Assembly (NCBI RefSeq): GCF_007997385.1
Contig: NZ_VOSC01000025.1
Coordinates: 62,292 to 126,291, forward strand
DNA length: 64,000 nt
Source: Seonamhaeicola algicola
GTDB lineage: Bacteria; Bacteroidota; Bacteroidia; Flavobacteriales; Flavobacteriaceae
Direction: 5' to 3'
The notes below the pieces were generated by a model that saw nothing but the letters and a program-made list of their open reading frames with translations, was not told the DNA's origin and ran no database searches. This document shows, piece by piece, positions 34,886 to 43,363 of this stretch. Every line of letters starts with the position of its first letter. Within the stretch, counting starts at the first letter, position 1. A program made the position numbers and the translations under genes.

Positions 34886-35923
34886 TTTTTTGTAATCTAT
34901 ATCAAAATCAAAAGCTTTTAAACCTTCAAAATTTTTCACAGTTTCAATCTTATCAATTGTAAAATTATCTTGTATGCAACTTGGTACAAGGTTCATTTCG
35001 GTTAAGCGTTTTGCTAAATATTCTTGCTCAAATTGTCCAGGGGTTGGTATAAAAAAAGCTTTCTTATTAAGTTTAGCTAAATCCATTACTGTGGTGTAAC
35101 CCGAACGCGAAATGACTATGTCACTTTCATTTATAGTTTTTTCTAAAAGTGCCGATGTCATAAAATTATAAACCGTAACATTACCCATAATTTGTATGGT
35201 TTGTTCATCTTCCATCAAGCCTTTAACCAAAATAGCTTTTTCAGGGTAATCTTTAAGTTCTTTAAGTAGTTTATCAACCAACAAACCACGTTGTGGCTCA
35301 GGGCCAGAAATTAAAGCTAATAATTTGTTGTTTTTAACTGTAGCTTTTTTTTCAAATCTACTTAAGGGGCCAATGTAAGTTAACGGAATATCAAAAGTAT
35401 TTGTGTGCCCTAGTTTTCCGCTTAAATTCATATCACCTTCAATGTCTGGCACCCAACAGGCGCTAAACTTTTTAATAATTTTTTGGTGCATTTTGGTACT
35501 AAGCCAAGTGGTGCTTCCGCTAAGTACATTAAGTTGATGGGTTATAAAAACTGAAGGCACTTTTTTACTGTAAACACCCAATCTGTTATCAGAAATTATA
35601 CCCGAAATTTGATGTGTTTCAATAATATCTTTAACTGCTTTTTTTTCGTTTTTAACCGCTTTTAAAACTTTAGGAGAATCTTTTAAAAGTTTCATTTTAA
35701 AGTTTTTTCCATTTTTGGCATAGGTTACATTATACCCTGGTAACTCAATAGAAGAGAGCATGGGAAATTCTTTTTGTAAAAGTTTTAAAGCAACACCATC
35801 ACTAGCAATAATGGGTGTAAACCCCTGGTTTAACAAGGCTTTAATTATAGGTATACATCGGGTAGCATGCCCTAAACCCCAATTTAAAGGCGCCACTAAT
35901 ATTCGTTTTTTGTTGTGTTTCAC
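34859..35923 (-). CDS. MurG-like glycosyltransferase family protein
   Basis: About 354 residues from the GTG at 35923, giving an N-terminus MKHNKKRILVAPLNWGLGHATRCIPII that starts the GT-B fold at once. The C-terminal domain carries MTSALLEKTINESDIVISRSGYTT and FIPTPGQFEQEYLAKRL, the UDP-sugar site pattern of family 28-like transferases. The frame stays open to an ATG at 36085, but that would add 54 residues with no family pattern and leave only 24 bases before the divergent trmB. The acceptor is unknown. Confidence 0.75.
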   Translation of the reverse strand: MKHNKKRILVAPLNWGLGHATRCIPIIKALLNQGFTPIIASDGVALKLLQKEFPMLSSIELPGYNVTYAKNGKNFKMKLLKDSPKVLKAVKNEKKAVKDIIETHQISGIISDNRLGVYSKKVPSVFITHQLNVLSGSTTWLSTKMHQKIIKKFSACWVPDIEGDMNLSGKLGHTNTFDIPLTYIGPLSRFEKKATVKNNKLLALISGPEPQRGLLVDKLLKELKDYPEKAILVKGLMEDEQTIQIMGNVTVYNFMTSALLEKTINESDIVISRSGYTTVMDLAKLNKKAFFIPTPGQFEQEYLAKRLTEMNLVPSCIQDNFTIDKIETVKNFEGLKAFDFDIDYKKLFSLFQGE

Positions 35924-36109
35924 AAATGTGTATTTGGGTGTATTTTGCAAAACCAAATGTTGGCTTTTTACATATTTGCTGTAATGCAGCACCAAAAAAG
36001 CATTGCAATTACAAAAAATAAGAAAAACAAAGGTAAGCATATAAAGGCTTCTGTATATTTCCTTAATTTTACCAAATATTTTCAAATAATAAGAAATAGT
36101 TAAAACACA

Positions 36110-36784
36110 GTGGGAAGTAAAAATAAGCTAAAGCGATTTAGAGAAAACGAAACATTTTCTAATGTATATCAGCCAAAAAGAGAAGATTTAGTTGAAGGTA
36201 CTTTTGAGTTAAAGGGTAACTGGCGCTCAAAAGTTTTTAAAAATAATAACCCTTTAGTTTTAGAGCTTGGTTGTGGTAAAGGTGAATATTCTGTGGCTTT
36301 AGCACAAAAATATCCAGATAAAAACTTTGTAGGCATAGATATTAAAGGCGCACGTTTTTGGCGCGGAGCTAAAACAGCTATTGATGAAAACATACCCAAT
36401 GTTGCGTTTTTACGTACTCAAATTGAATTGATAACCTTTGCTTTTGAAGCGCAAGAAGTTGATGAAATTTGGATTACTTTTCCAGACCCACAAATAAAAT
36501 ATAAGCGCACTAAACACCGTTTAACCAATGCCGATTTTTTGGCTAAGTACAAAACAGTGCTTAAACCTGGAGGTGTTATGAATTTAAAAACCGATAGTGA
36601 GTTTATGCACGGTTATACTTTAGGTTTATTGCATGGTGCAGGGCATAATGTACTATATGCTAATAACGATGTTTATAATCAAGAAGGAAGCCCTGATGAG
36701 GTTACTGCAATTCAAACATTTTATGAATCACAATACCTAGAGCATAACAAACCAATTACGTATATTAGATTTCAAATTAATTAA
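36110..36784 (+). CDS. trmB: tRNA (guanine-N7-)-methyltransferase
   Basis: A 224-residue SAM-dependent enzyme that methylates G46 in the variable loop of tRNAs. SAM motif I is LELGCGKGEYSVALA; the family signature IWITFPDPQIKYKRTKHRLT (catalytic Asp in PDPQ) and MNLKTDSEFM are intact. The start is GTG; the first internal ATG lies far inside the enzyme. It is the first of three closely spaced genes, followed after 2 bases by a LysE-family gene. Confidence 0.93.
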   Translation: MGSKNKLKRFRENETFSNVYQPKREDLVEGTFELKGNWRSKVFKNNNPLVLELGCGKGEYSVALAQKYPDKNFVGIDIKGARFWRGAKTAIDENIPNVAFLRTQIELITFAFEAQEVDEIWITFPDPQIKYKRTKHRLTNADFLAKYKTVLKPGGVMNLKTDSEFMHGYTLGLLHGAGHNVLYANNDVYNQEGSPDEVTAIQTFYESQYLEHNKPITYIRFQIN

Positions 36785-36786
36785 TT

Positions 36787-37416
36787 TTGAGTATTACCAT
36801 CATTTTTTTTTTAGGTTTAATAATTGCATTAGTTGGGGTAATACCACCTGGGTTGTTAAACATGACAGCCGCTAAAATTAGCTTAAAAGAAGGACACAAT
36901 CGAGGTATAATTTTCTCTATTGGTGTATGTGTAATTGTTGCTGTACAAACCTATTTAGCATCAGTGTTTGCAAGGTATTTAAGCAAGCACCCCGAAGTGG
37001 TTGATGTATTGCAACGCGTGGCTTTTGTAATTTTTGTGCTCATTACTGTGTATTTTTTATTTGTAGCCAAAGCTACTACCAAACAGCAAATAAAAACCAA
37101 AACAAAAAGTAAACATAGCCGTTTTTTTCAGGGTATATTTTTGTCTTCAATAAATGTATTTCCAATTCCGTATCAGGCATATATGACTATTACTTTGGCG
37201 TCATTTGGGTGGCTTAATTTTGAACAAATTAATGTAATATCATACGTTGCGGGTGCAGTTTCAGGTACATTTGTTATGCTTTATATGTATATATTCTTTT
37301 TTGATAGGGTTAAAAACAAAGCATTTACATCGCAAAAAAATATGAATTATATTATTGGTGGTATTACCGGAATAATTTCGGTTGTCACATTAATTAATAT
37401 TCTAAAAGAACTTTAA
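36787..37416 (+). CDS. LysE-family transporter
   Basis: A 209-residue integral membrane protein with six hydrophobic helices, beginning with a TTG start and IIFFLGLIIALVGVIPPGLLNMTAAK, where the conserved Pro-Pro-Gly-Leu of LysE/RhtB proteins is seen. LysE proteins export amino acids or their analogues. It starts 2 bases after trmB and stops 6 bases before the next gene, so the three are an operon. The substrate is unknown. Confidence 0.78.
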   Translation: MSITIIFFLGLIIALVGVIPPGLLNMTAAKISLKEGHNRGIIFSIGVCVIVAVQTYLASVFARYLSKHPEVVDVLQRVAFVIFVLITVYFLFVAKATTKQQIKTKTKSKHSRFFQGIFLSSINVFPIPYQAYMTITLASFGWLNFEQINVISYVAGAVSGTFVMLYMYIFFFDRVKNKAFTSQKNMNYIIGGITGIISVVTLINILKEL

Positions 37417-37422
37417 AATACT

Positions 37423-37752
37423 TTGAAACCAGAAACTTTAAGTTTTTTTGAAAAAGTTTACAGCATAGCGCGTTTAATACCTTATGGCCGTGTTACAAGC
37501 TATGGTGCTATTGCAAAATACCTTGGGGCAGCAAGAAGTGCAAGAATGGTAGGCTATGCCATGAACGGATCTGGCGGAAAAAATGTACCTGCACACAGAG
37601 TTGTAAATAGAAACGGTTTGCTTACCGGGAAACATCATTTTGAGGGTACTAACCTCATGCAGCAGCTTTTAGAAAGCGAAGGCGTTGAGGTAGTTAACAA
37701 TCAAATTCAAAATTTTAAAACCGTGTTTTGGGATCCTTCCGAAGCCTTATAA
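37423..37752 (+). CDS. alkyltransferase-like (Atl) MGMT-family protein
   Basis: A 109-residue protein of the MGMT DNA-binding fold, with IPYGRVTSYGAIAKYLGAARSARMVGYAM. The active-site motif that reads PCHR in O6-alkylguanine transferases reads PAHR here, so the alkyl-accepting Cys is missing. Such Atl proteins bind O6-alkylguanine and flag it for nucleotide excision repair. The start is TTG; the first internal ATG is well inside the conserved region. Operon with trmB and the LysE-family gene. Confidence 0.88.
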   Translation: MKPETLSFFEKVYSIARLIPYGRVTSYGAIAKYLGAARSARMVGYAMNGSGGKNVPAHRVVNRNGLLTGKHHFEGTNLMQQLLESEGVEVVNNQIQNFKTVFWDPSEAL

Positions 37753-37859
37753 AATCTATAAATACGTATTTAAAATCACTTTACAAGTTCTATAGCTAAA
37801 TTAAATAGTATAATAAGCAAAACTTGTGTTAAGGTAACATTTCTTCAACCTATAATCGT

Positions 37860-37867
37860 TATCTTTG
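37860..37867 (+). promoter_or_regulatory. Bacteroidota -7 element for mrp
   Basis: TATCTTTG matches TAnnTTTG. It covers the in-frame TTG at 37865, so the start must be the ATG at 37892. Confidence 0.6.
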
Positions 37868-37891
37868 CATATTAGAATAAATTATAATTAC

Positions 37892-39028
37892 ATGAAGCTT
37901 AATAAGCAAGATATATTTAAAGCATTAGAGCGCATTACAGTACCAGGAGAAGGGCAAAATATGGTTGAAAGTGGCGCTGTAAAAAACGTTGTAACTTTTG
38001 GTGATGAAGTTGTTGTAGATATTACAATTAATAACCCAAGTTTACAAGCTAAAAAACGTGTTGAGGTTGATATTTTAAAAACTATACATGAGCACGTATA
38101 TCAAAAAGCAAAAATAAAAGTAAATGTAAAAGTTGATGCGCCTGCAGCCCCAAAACCTAATGTAATAAAAGGTAAACCAATACCCGGTATTAAAAATATT
38201 GTAGCAGTAGCATCAGGTAAAGGTGGTGTTGGTAAATCTACCGTTACAGCTAATCTTGCAGTATCATTAGCAAAAATGGGCTTTAATGTAGGCGTTTTAG
38301 ATGCCGATATTTATGGGCCCTCAATACCTATTATGTTTGATGTTGAAGCTGAAAAACCCCTAGCGGTTAATGTTGAAGGAAAATCTAAAATGAAGCCTAT
38401 TGAAAATTATGGCGTAAAAGTATTGTCAATTGGGTTTTTTACACAACCAAATCAGGCTGTTGTTTGGCGTGGGCCAATGGCAGCAAAAGCTTTAAACCAA
38501 ATGATATTTGATGCACATTGGGGAGAATTAGATTTCTTGTTATTAGATTTACCTCCTGGAACTGGTGATATTCATTTAAGCATCATGCAATCATTACCAA
38601 TTACGGGAGCTGTAGTAGTTAGTACACCACAAAATATAGCCTTAGCCGATGCTAAAAAAGGTGTAGCAATGTTTCAGCAAGATAGCATACAAGTACCTGT
38701 TTTAGGAATTATAGAAAATATGGCGTACTTTACACCAGAAGAATTGCCAGACAATAAATACTATATTTTTGGTAAAGAAGGTGCTAAAAATTTAGCCGAA
38801 GATTTAAAAGTACCATTTTTAGGACAATTACCATTAGTACAAAGCATAAGAGAAGCTGGAGATGTTGGTAGGCCAGCAGCATTACAAACAGCTACTGTTT
38901 TAGAGCAAGCTTTTGAAAAATTAACTCAAAATGTAGTGCAAGAAGTAGTAGCACGTAATGAAAATTTACCACCAACCGAAGCCATAAAAATAACAACCAT
39001 GGCAGGTTGTTCGGCAGTTAAAAAGTAA
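37892..39028 (+). CDS. Mrp/ApbC Fe-S carrier ATPase
   Basis: About 378 residues. The N-terminal MIP18/DUF59 domain (about 1-85) is fused to a Mrp-type P-loop ATPase (VASGKGGVGKSTVTANLAVSL, LDADIYGPSIPIMF, LDLPPGTGDIHLS). Mrp/NBP35 proteins carry and deliver iron-sulfur clusters. The paired CxxC of many homologues is absent; a single Cys lies at the very C-terminus (TMAGCSAVKK). It is followed by a NifU-domain gene after 4 bases, which strengthens the Fe-S role. The start is fixed by the promoter element. Confidence 0.9.
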   Translation: MKLNKQDIFKALERITVPGEGQNMVESGAVKNVVTFGDEVVVDITINNPSLQAKKRVEVDILKTIHEHVYQKAKIKVNVKVDAPAAPKPNVIKGKPIPGIKNIVAVASGKGGVGKSTVTANLAVSLAKMGFNVGVLDADIYGPSIPIMFDVEAEKPLAVNVEGKSKMKPIENYGVKVLSIGFFTQPNQAVVWRGPMAAKALNQMIFDAHWGELDFLLLDLPPGTGDIHLSIMQSLPITGAVVVSTPQNIALADAKKGVAMFQQDSIQVPVLGIIENMAYFTPEELPDNKYYIFGKEGAKNLAEDLKVPFLGQLPLVQSIREAGDVGRPAALQTATVLEQAFEKLTQNVVQEVVARNENLPPTEAIKITTMAGCSAVKK

Positions 39029-39032
39029 TAAA

Positions 39033-39275
39033 ATGACTTCAGAAGAACTAAAACTAAATGTTGAAAAGGCATTAGATGAAATTCGTCCATTTTTACAAAG
39101 TGATGGTGGCGATATTTCGCTTTTATCAATTGAAGATGATAAATTGGTAAAAGTACAATTACAAGGTGCGTGCGTTGGTTGTAGTGTTAATCAAATGACA
39201 TTAAAATCGGGCGTTGAAATGACTATAAAAAAGTATGCACCTCAAATAGAACAAGTAATTAATATAAGTGCTTAG
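39033..39275 (+). CDS. NifU-like Fe-S scaffold protein
   Basis: An 80-residue C-terminal NifU domain protein. It has the family pattern ALDEIRPFLQSDGGDISLL and the cluster-binding Cys pair in GACVGCSVNQMTLKSGVE. These proteins hold [4Fe-4S] clusters and pass them to apoproteins. It is co-transcribed with the Mrp ATPase gene (4-base gap). Its stop lies at the edge of a hairpin. Confidence 0.93.
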   Translation: MTSEELKLNVEKALDEIRPFLQSDGGDISLLSIEDDKLVKVQLQGACVGCSVNQMTLKSGVEMTIKKYAPQIEQVINISA

Positions 39276-39312
39276 TATTACTGCAAATGTTGTAATAATA
39301 CTAAGCTATTTT
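39271..39312 (+). terminator. terminator-like hairpin after nifU-like gene
   Basis: CTTAGTATTA - TAATACTAAG, 10 bp perfect stem with a 15-base loop and T-rich sequence after. It overlaps the stop codon of the NifU-like gene. Confidence 0.6.
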
Positions 39313-39385
39313 TATAAAATCTTCAATTTTTTTAATTCCTATTAAATTAGTAGAGTAAACATTTAGATAAATGATTTTCTTAAAC

Positions 39386-39393
39386 TAAATTTG
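39386..39393 (+). promoter_or_regulatory. Bacteroidota -7 element
   Basis: TAAATTTG matches TAnnTTTG, upstream of the ferredoxin gene. Confidence 0.5.
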
Positions 39394-39435
39394 TGGCATA
39401 AATTATGATATGCCTTTGGCAATAAACATTTTATA

Positions 39436-39765
39436 ATGCAAGACGTAAATATAAAAATTACAGATAGAGATGGTGTAACACATGATATTGTAGCACCAAC
39501 AGATATGGCCATGAATTTAATGGAAGTTGTGCGTTCATATGAGTTAGCTCCTGAAGGAACTATTGGTGTTTGTGGTGGTATGGCTATGTGTGCCTCTTGC
39601 CAATGTTATGTGCTTAGTGATAATAATTTACCTCCAATGACTGATGATGAAGAGGCTATGCTATCTGAAGCTTTTGATGTAAAAGATAATAGCCGTTTAG
39701 GATGCCAAATACAAATAACGCCCGAAATGGAAGGTTTATCTGTAGAGCTTGCTCCTGAAAGTTAA
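39436..39765 (+). CDS. [2Fe-2S] ferredoxin
   Basis: A 109-residue adrenodoxin/ISC-type ferredoxin. The cluster Cys are seen in VCGGMAMCASCQCYV and downstream in SRLGCQIQI. It likely donates electrons in Fe-S assembly or to a hydroxylase. It is next to the Mrp and NifU-like genes but has its own promoter element. Adrenodoxin-type ferredoxins are common singletons in Flavobacteria. Confidence 0.93.
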   Translation: MQDVNIKITDRDGVTHDIVAPTDMAMNLMEVVRSYELAPEGTIGVCGGMAMCASCQCYVLSDNNLPPMTDDEEAMLSEAFDVKDNSRLGCQIQITPEMEGLSVELAPES

Positions 39766-39827
39766 GCTACTTATAAATTTATAAACGTTAAATTATTTTT
39801 TTGTTTTTATTTATTCTAAATAAAGAC

Positions 39828-39835
39828 TATATTTG
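39828..39835 (+). promoter_or_regulatory. Bacteroidota -7 element
   Basis: TATATTTG matches TAnnTTTG. It overlaps the GTG at 39835, so translation of the next gene must begin downstream, probably at GTG 39841, with little or no leader. Confidence 0.5.
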
Positions 39836-39840
39836 TGCCT

Positions 39841-40137
39841 GTGAAAAATGTAGTTAACACAAATAACAGTTATCAAATACAGCATATTACTTTTTGCAAA
39901 TATGCTTTAATAACGCCTAATAAAATTATAAATTTAAGCTTTCCGCAAATGCTTGAATTAAGGCGTAAAATAAATGCATTAACAACTTACAGTGCTTTAA
40001 ATAGCATAATTGATAACGAAAACTTCGTACTACTTTTTGTGGCCGATAAGCAACATTTAATTTTCTTAGAAATTCCGCAGTTATTAAAGCTAAAAGATGA
40101 AATAGCAGCATTTTTTCAAGAGGCTGTACTTGCATAA
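39841..40137 (+). CDS. small unknown protein between ferredoxin and ferritin
   Basis: About 98 residues, not recognised. It contains two similar segments, FPQMLELRRKI and IPQLLKLKDEI, separated by about 48 residues, suggesting an internal duplication of a helical unit. There are no Cys clusters (one Cys, in FCKYALIT), no signal peptide and no membrane segment. The start is uncertain: no ATG lies near the N-terminus, and the GTG at 39841 immediately follows a TAnnTTTG element. The setting (Fe-S genes upstream, ferritin downstream) hints at iron metabolism but does not prove it. Confidence 0.5.
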   Translation: MKNVVNTNNSYQIQHITFCKYALITPNKIINLSFPQMLELRRKINALTTYSALNSIIDNENFVLLFVADKQHLIFLEIPQLLKLKDEIAAFFQEAVLA

Positions 40138-40173
40138 TTCTGTTTATTTAGACTTTATTTAAATTTTGTTCAC

Positions 40174-40206
40174 ATTCTCTTACACCAATTTTTTATTGTA
40201 AATTTG
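40174..40206 (+). promoter_or_regulatory. ferritin promoter (-33 and -7 elements)
   Basis: TTTTG at 40174-40178, 20 bases, then TAAATTTG at 40199-40206. This is the full Bacteroidota TTTG/TAnnTTTG pair with near-ideal spacing, upstream of the ATG at 40224. Confidence 0.65.
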
Positions 40207-40223
40207 TGTAAAAGCGTATAGTT

Positions 40224-40730
40224 ATGAATACAATTGTTAGAAAACAAATGTCTATTAACACTGATGTTATGGACATGCTAAATAATCAAATTGCTATGGA
40301 AATGAAAGCATCAGCTTCATATTTAGCCATGGCGTCTTGGTGTGACCAACGTGAGCTATTAAATAGCAAAGCGTTTTTTTACAAGCAAGCAGAAGAAGAG
40401 CGTGAACACGCCATGAAAATATTTACGTTTATAAATGATAATGGTGGGGCGGCAATTTCGCCTAGTGTTACCAACGTAAATAATGATTTTGAAAGCTTAA
40501 GAGCTATTTATGAAACTGGTTTAGAACAAGAAATAGCCGTTACAGAATCTATTTTTAAAATATTTAAAGCAGCTAGAAAAGCTGATGATTTTATAACCGA
40601 AGTATTTTTACAATGGTTTATTTCAGAACAATCTGAAGAAGAAGATACTTTTAGAAGTATTATTGATGTGTTTGATTTAATGGAAGGTATGCCATTAAAA
40701 ATGATTGATGAAAGATTACCTAAAGAATAA
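40224..40730 (+). CDS. ftnA: non-heme ferritin
   Basis: A 168-residue ferritin. Ferroxidase ligands are in QIAMEMKASASYLAMASW (Glu), QAEEEREHAMKIF (Glu-x2-His) and WFISEQSEEEDTF (Glu, Gln). It stores iron as a 24-mer shell after oxidising Fe(II). The second Met (40248) is a possible start. It has a complete promoter and is closed by the terminator at 40764. Its position next to Fe-S genes fits an iron-handling neighbourhood. Confidence 0.95.
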   Translation: MNTIVRKQMSINTDVMDMLNNQIAMEMKASASYLAMASWCDQRELLNSKAFFYKQAEEEREHAMKIFTFINDNGGAAISPSVTNVNNDFESLRAIYETGLEQEIAVTESIFKIFKAARKADDFITEVFLQWFISEQSEEEDTFRSIIDVFDLMEGMPLKMIDERLPKE

Positions 40731-40763
40731 TGTTAGTTAAGTAAAATATATTATTATAAATAG

Positions 40764-40807
40764 AAAAAATGTTTTTAGTTTACCACCAAACTAGAAACAT
40801 TTTTTTT
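40764..40807. terminator. bidirectional terminator
   Basis: AAAAAATGTTT-x-TAGTTT pairs with AAACTA-x-AAACATTTTTT around a short loop. It serves ferritin on the plus strand and overlaps the last codons of the DUF1853 gene on the minus strand. Confidence 0.75.
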
Positions 40808-41574
40808 ATGCTTCCGTTTTTAAATTTTACCCAACAAAGTGTAGAGAATTTAGTATTAAAATAATTTTCAGTAATTGTTTTTATAGTAGTGTGGTTTTTC
40901 CAGTTTACATTAGGGTGCGGTGTTATTAACCAGTCTTTTTTTGTTGGTATATAGAATTTACAATTTGAAAGATTTTCTAAATCTTCTTTATTAATATAAT
41001 AGCCCGCAATACAATTATTATTTAACGTTTTAAGTTGAATGTTTTGGTTGCTGTAAGGCAAAAATAATTGAGCCTTAAAATATACATATTGTGAAATGGT
41101 ATTTACATTTAAACTTAAATTTTTTAAATAGTTTTTACAAGTTTCAGAATAGAGTAGAGGAAGTTGTTTTTTCTTAAGTTTTAATAGTTTTTCAACCAAA
41201 GCATCTTTTCTGTTAGGCCCTATAAAATGATCTATTTCTGTATTACCAACAGAAGCATCATATAAGTAGAATTTATAAATAATTTCTAAATGAATAGGTT
41301 GTTGGTTTTTTAGTAATAAACAATCAAGTTCACCCAAAGTAATTTTATCTTTTTGTATTTGAATGTTCTCTGCTATTATTGAAATATCAGGCTGTTGCAA
41401 TAATTCAAAAGATACAAAACGTTCAATATATTTACCCAACCGAAGTGTTTCATCTATTTCAACATCAATTTTTGAAAATTGCGTTTCAATTTCAAACTGT
41501 TGTAAATTGAATATAGACTTGCTTTGCCATAAAACAGGTGTTTTTAAAAAACCATAGTAACGTTTTTGAAGCAT
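40780..41574 (-). CDS. DUF1853 family protein
   Basis: A 264-residue protein of the DUF1853 family, recognised from LGKYIERFVSFELLQ, LGELDCLLLKNQQPIHLEI and FYLYD...HFIGPNRKDALVEKLLKLKKKQL. The Glu/Asp/Lys pattern (GELD...HLEIIYKFYL) is reminiscent of restriction-endonuclease-like folds, but no activity is known. It starts 2 bases after the phosphoesterase stop codon, so the two are co-transcribed. Confidence 0.75.
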   Translation of the reverse strand: MLQKRYYGFLKTPVLWQSKSIFNLQQFEIETQFSKIDVEIDETLRLGKYIERFVSFELLQQPDISIIAENIQIQKDKITLGELDCLLLKNQQPIHLEIIYKFYLYDASVGNTEIDHFIGPNRKDALVEKLLKLKKKQLPLLYSETCKNYLKNLSLNVNTISQYVYFKAQLFLPYSNQNIQLKTLNNNCIAGYYINKEDLENLSNCKFYIPTKKDWLITPHPNVNWKNHTTIKTITENYFNTKFSTLCWVKFKNGSIKKMFLVWW

Positions 41575-41576
41575 AC

Positions 41577-42473
41577 TTATGTTCTGTAATCAATTAAGTT
41601 TACAGGGCCTTCTAATAATGTTCTAACAATTTGTAGCGTACCATCATCTTTGGTGGCAATATGCCATTTAATTAATGAAATAGCGCCGTTTTCAATTTCT
41701 AAACCCGTAATGCTTCTAGGGTGTACGCAGCTTCCATCATTAAAAAAGGCAATATCACCAGGCTCAGGAAAACGTGGTCTGTGTGTGTGGCCAAAAATGG
41801 TTAGTAAATTGTTGTTTTCGGCAATCCATTTTTTAGCACGTTTTTCAACTTTAATTAACTCGGTATAGTTTTTTGCAGGACTTGTGGGGTCTGCAATACC
41901 CATAACATTTAAGGGTTTCCATAGAATTCTTACTAAAAAACGGCTCCATTTCCAAAATAGAAAATTCCACCAATCGGCTTGATGTCCGTGTGTTAAAAAT
42001 AACTCTTGCTTGGTGCCTTCATGCTTTAAAATAATGGCTTCATTATAGGTAATGTTGTTAAAAAGTTCAACATCTTTACCAACTTTTGGGTCAAAATACG
42101 TTGATAAATATTTTTTTACGTAGTTGGGGTTTCGGTATACCATATCGTGGTTTCCCCAAATCATATGTAGTCTATTCTCTTTGTGAAACTGCTTTAAAAG
42201 CATGTACACATTTTTATGTGCGTTTAAAATTGATGAGAACGATAGGTTTTCCCATAGCTCATCACCATCGCCTAATTCACAATAATTAAAACCTTCATTA
42301 TAATAGTGTTTTAAAGCATGAAAATAAATGTTGCGGTTGTTTGCAAAATCATCAGCAAAACTATTGTCGCCACGGTGGCAATCACTAAATAAAATGAATT
42401 TACTAGTGTTGTTAAATGTTACAGTTTTAGCATTTTTGTAGGCGTTGTTTAAGCGTTTTTTTGATGAAAACAT
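41577..42473 (-). CDS. calcineurin-like metallophosphoesterase
   Basis: A 298-residue phosphoesterase. All five metal motifs are visible: FSDCHRGD, LGDGDELWE, WGNHDM, THGHQADWW and FGHTHRPRFPEPG. It resembles UDP-2,3-diacylglucosamine hydrolase-like and other class III phosphoesterases; the exact substrate is not known. No signal peptide. It lies upstream of the DUF1853 gene in one unit. Confidence 0.87.
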   Translation of the reverse strand: MFSSKKRLNNAYKNAKTVTFNNTSKFILFSDCHRGDNSFADDFANNRNIYFHALKHYYNEGFNYCELGDGDELWENLSFSSILNAHKNVYMLLKQFHKENRLHMIWGNHDMVYRNPNYVKKYLSTYFDPKVGKDVELFNNITYNEAIILKHEGTKQELFLTHGHQADWWNFLFWKWSRFLVRILWKPLNVMGIADPTSPAKNYTELIKVEKRAKKWIAENNNLLTIFGHTHRPRFPEPGDIAFFNDGSCVHPRSITGLEIENGAISLIKWHIATKDDGTLQIVRTLLEGPVNLIDYRT

Positions 42474-42505
42474 GTACTGAAAACTTTAAGCTAATATAGG
42501 TATAA

Positions 42506-43261
42506 TTAGTTTGAGCTGTAGCCAATTTTAAACAAAGCTTCGGGTAATATCAAACTTACAAACTTGCTGTAGGCTAATGTTGATGGGTGCAAACCATCAC
42601 TAGCTACAAGCGCTGGGTTTTCAAGGCCTTCGCGGGTAATGTCTGTAATGTTTATATAAGTTATGCCATATTGGTTGCAATAGTTTTCAATGAAGTTATT
42701 GTACTTATTTATTTCTTCACTAATTGTAGTGTCACCGTTTCCAAATGGTGTATATGCGTAATCTGGTATTGAAACAATAATAACGTTTTCTTTTTTTAAT
42801 TGAGCAAAAGTTATGGCGCTACTAACAAGCTCAGGAAACTCTTTTTCAAAAATACTAAAGGGTTGCCGTTGGTATTGGTTGTTAACGCCAATTAGTAGTG
42901 TGGCTAAGTTGTAATCTTCATCTAAATTGTCATTATTTATGGCATTTTTTAAGGCTGAAGTTGTCCAGCCAGTTTGTGCAATTACTTTTAAAGAAACAGT
43001 ATTGTTACCAATTTTTTGAATGATACTGTCTTTTAATTGCTCAGGAAAACGGCAGGTGTTGCAAACACTTTCGCCAATGGTGTAACTATCACCTAATGAT
43101 AATATTTTTACAACATTTTCTGGTGTGGTTTCTGGTGTGGTTGTACTAATTTCTTCATTTTTAGTATTGGTTGTGTCTTCATTTTTAATATCTGAAGAAG
43201 AACAGCCAAAGTACAGTATGCCAGAAAAAACAAGACTTTTAAGTAGCTTTTTCAAAATCAT
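42506..43261 (-). CDS. SGNH/GDSL hydrolase lipoprotein
   Basis: A 251-residue lipoprotein. The signal ends at the lipobox LYFGC (Cys20), then a Thr/Glu-rich linker, then the SGNH fold: block I ILSLGDSYTIGESV (Ser nucleophile), the Asn block LLIGVNNQYQ, and block V SDGLHPS with the Asp/His pair. SGNH enzymes act as esterases, acetyl-xylan or rhamnogalacturonan acetylesterases or lipases. The substrate is unknown; the envelope location is predicted. Confidence 0.85.
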   Translation of the reverse strand: MILKKLLKSLVFSGILYFGCSSSDIKNEDTTNTKNEEISTTTPETTPENVVKILSLGDSYTIGESVCNTCRFPEQLKDSIIQKIGNNTVSLKVIAQTGWTTSALKNAINNDNLDEDYNLATLLIGVNNQYQRQPFSIFEKEFPELVSSAITFAQLKKENVIIVSIPDYAYTPFGNGDTTISEEINKYNNFIENYCNQYGITYINITDITREGLENPALVASDGLHPSTLAYSKFVSLILPEALFKIGYSSN

Positions 43262-43301
43262 TTTTTCTTTTAAAGATACAATTTTTGAAGTTTAGTTGCG
43301 C

Positions 43302-43336
43302 AATTAAAAAAAAGCGCTTCAAAAAATGAAGCGCTT
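43302..43336 (-). terminator. intrinsic terminator (minus strand)
   Basis: AAGCGCTTCA - TGAAGCGCTT stem (10 bp) with a 5-base loop and, on the minus strand, a run of Ts. It ends the GlcG/propeller-Dabb/SDR operon. Confidence 0.85.
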
Positions 43337-43363
43337 CTTAATCAATTAAATTTTAATTATTTA

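Noticed and set aside
35924-36085. N-terminal membrane extension of the MurG-like glycosyltransferase
   Set aside because: The extra 54 residues lack family similarity and leave only 24 bases to the divergent trmB; GTG 35923 gives a normal GT-B start.
37865-37891. TTG start for the Mrp ATPase
   Set aside because: The codon lies inside the TAnnTTTG promoter element; the ATG at 37892 fits the family N-terminus.
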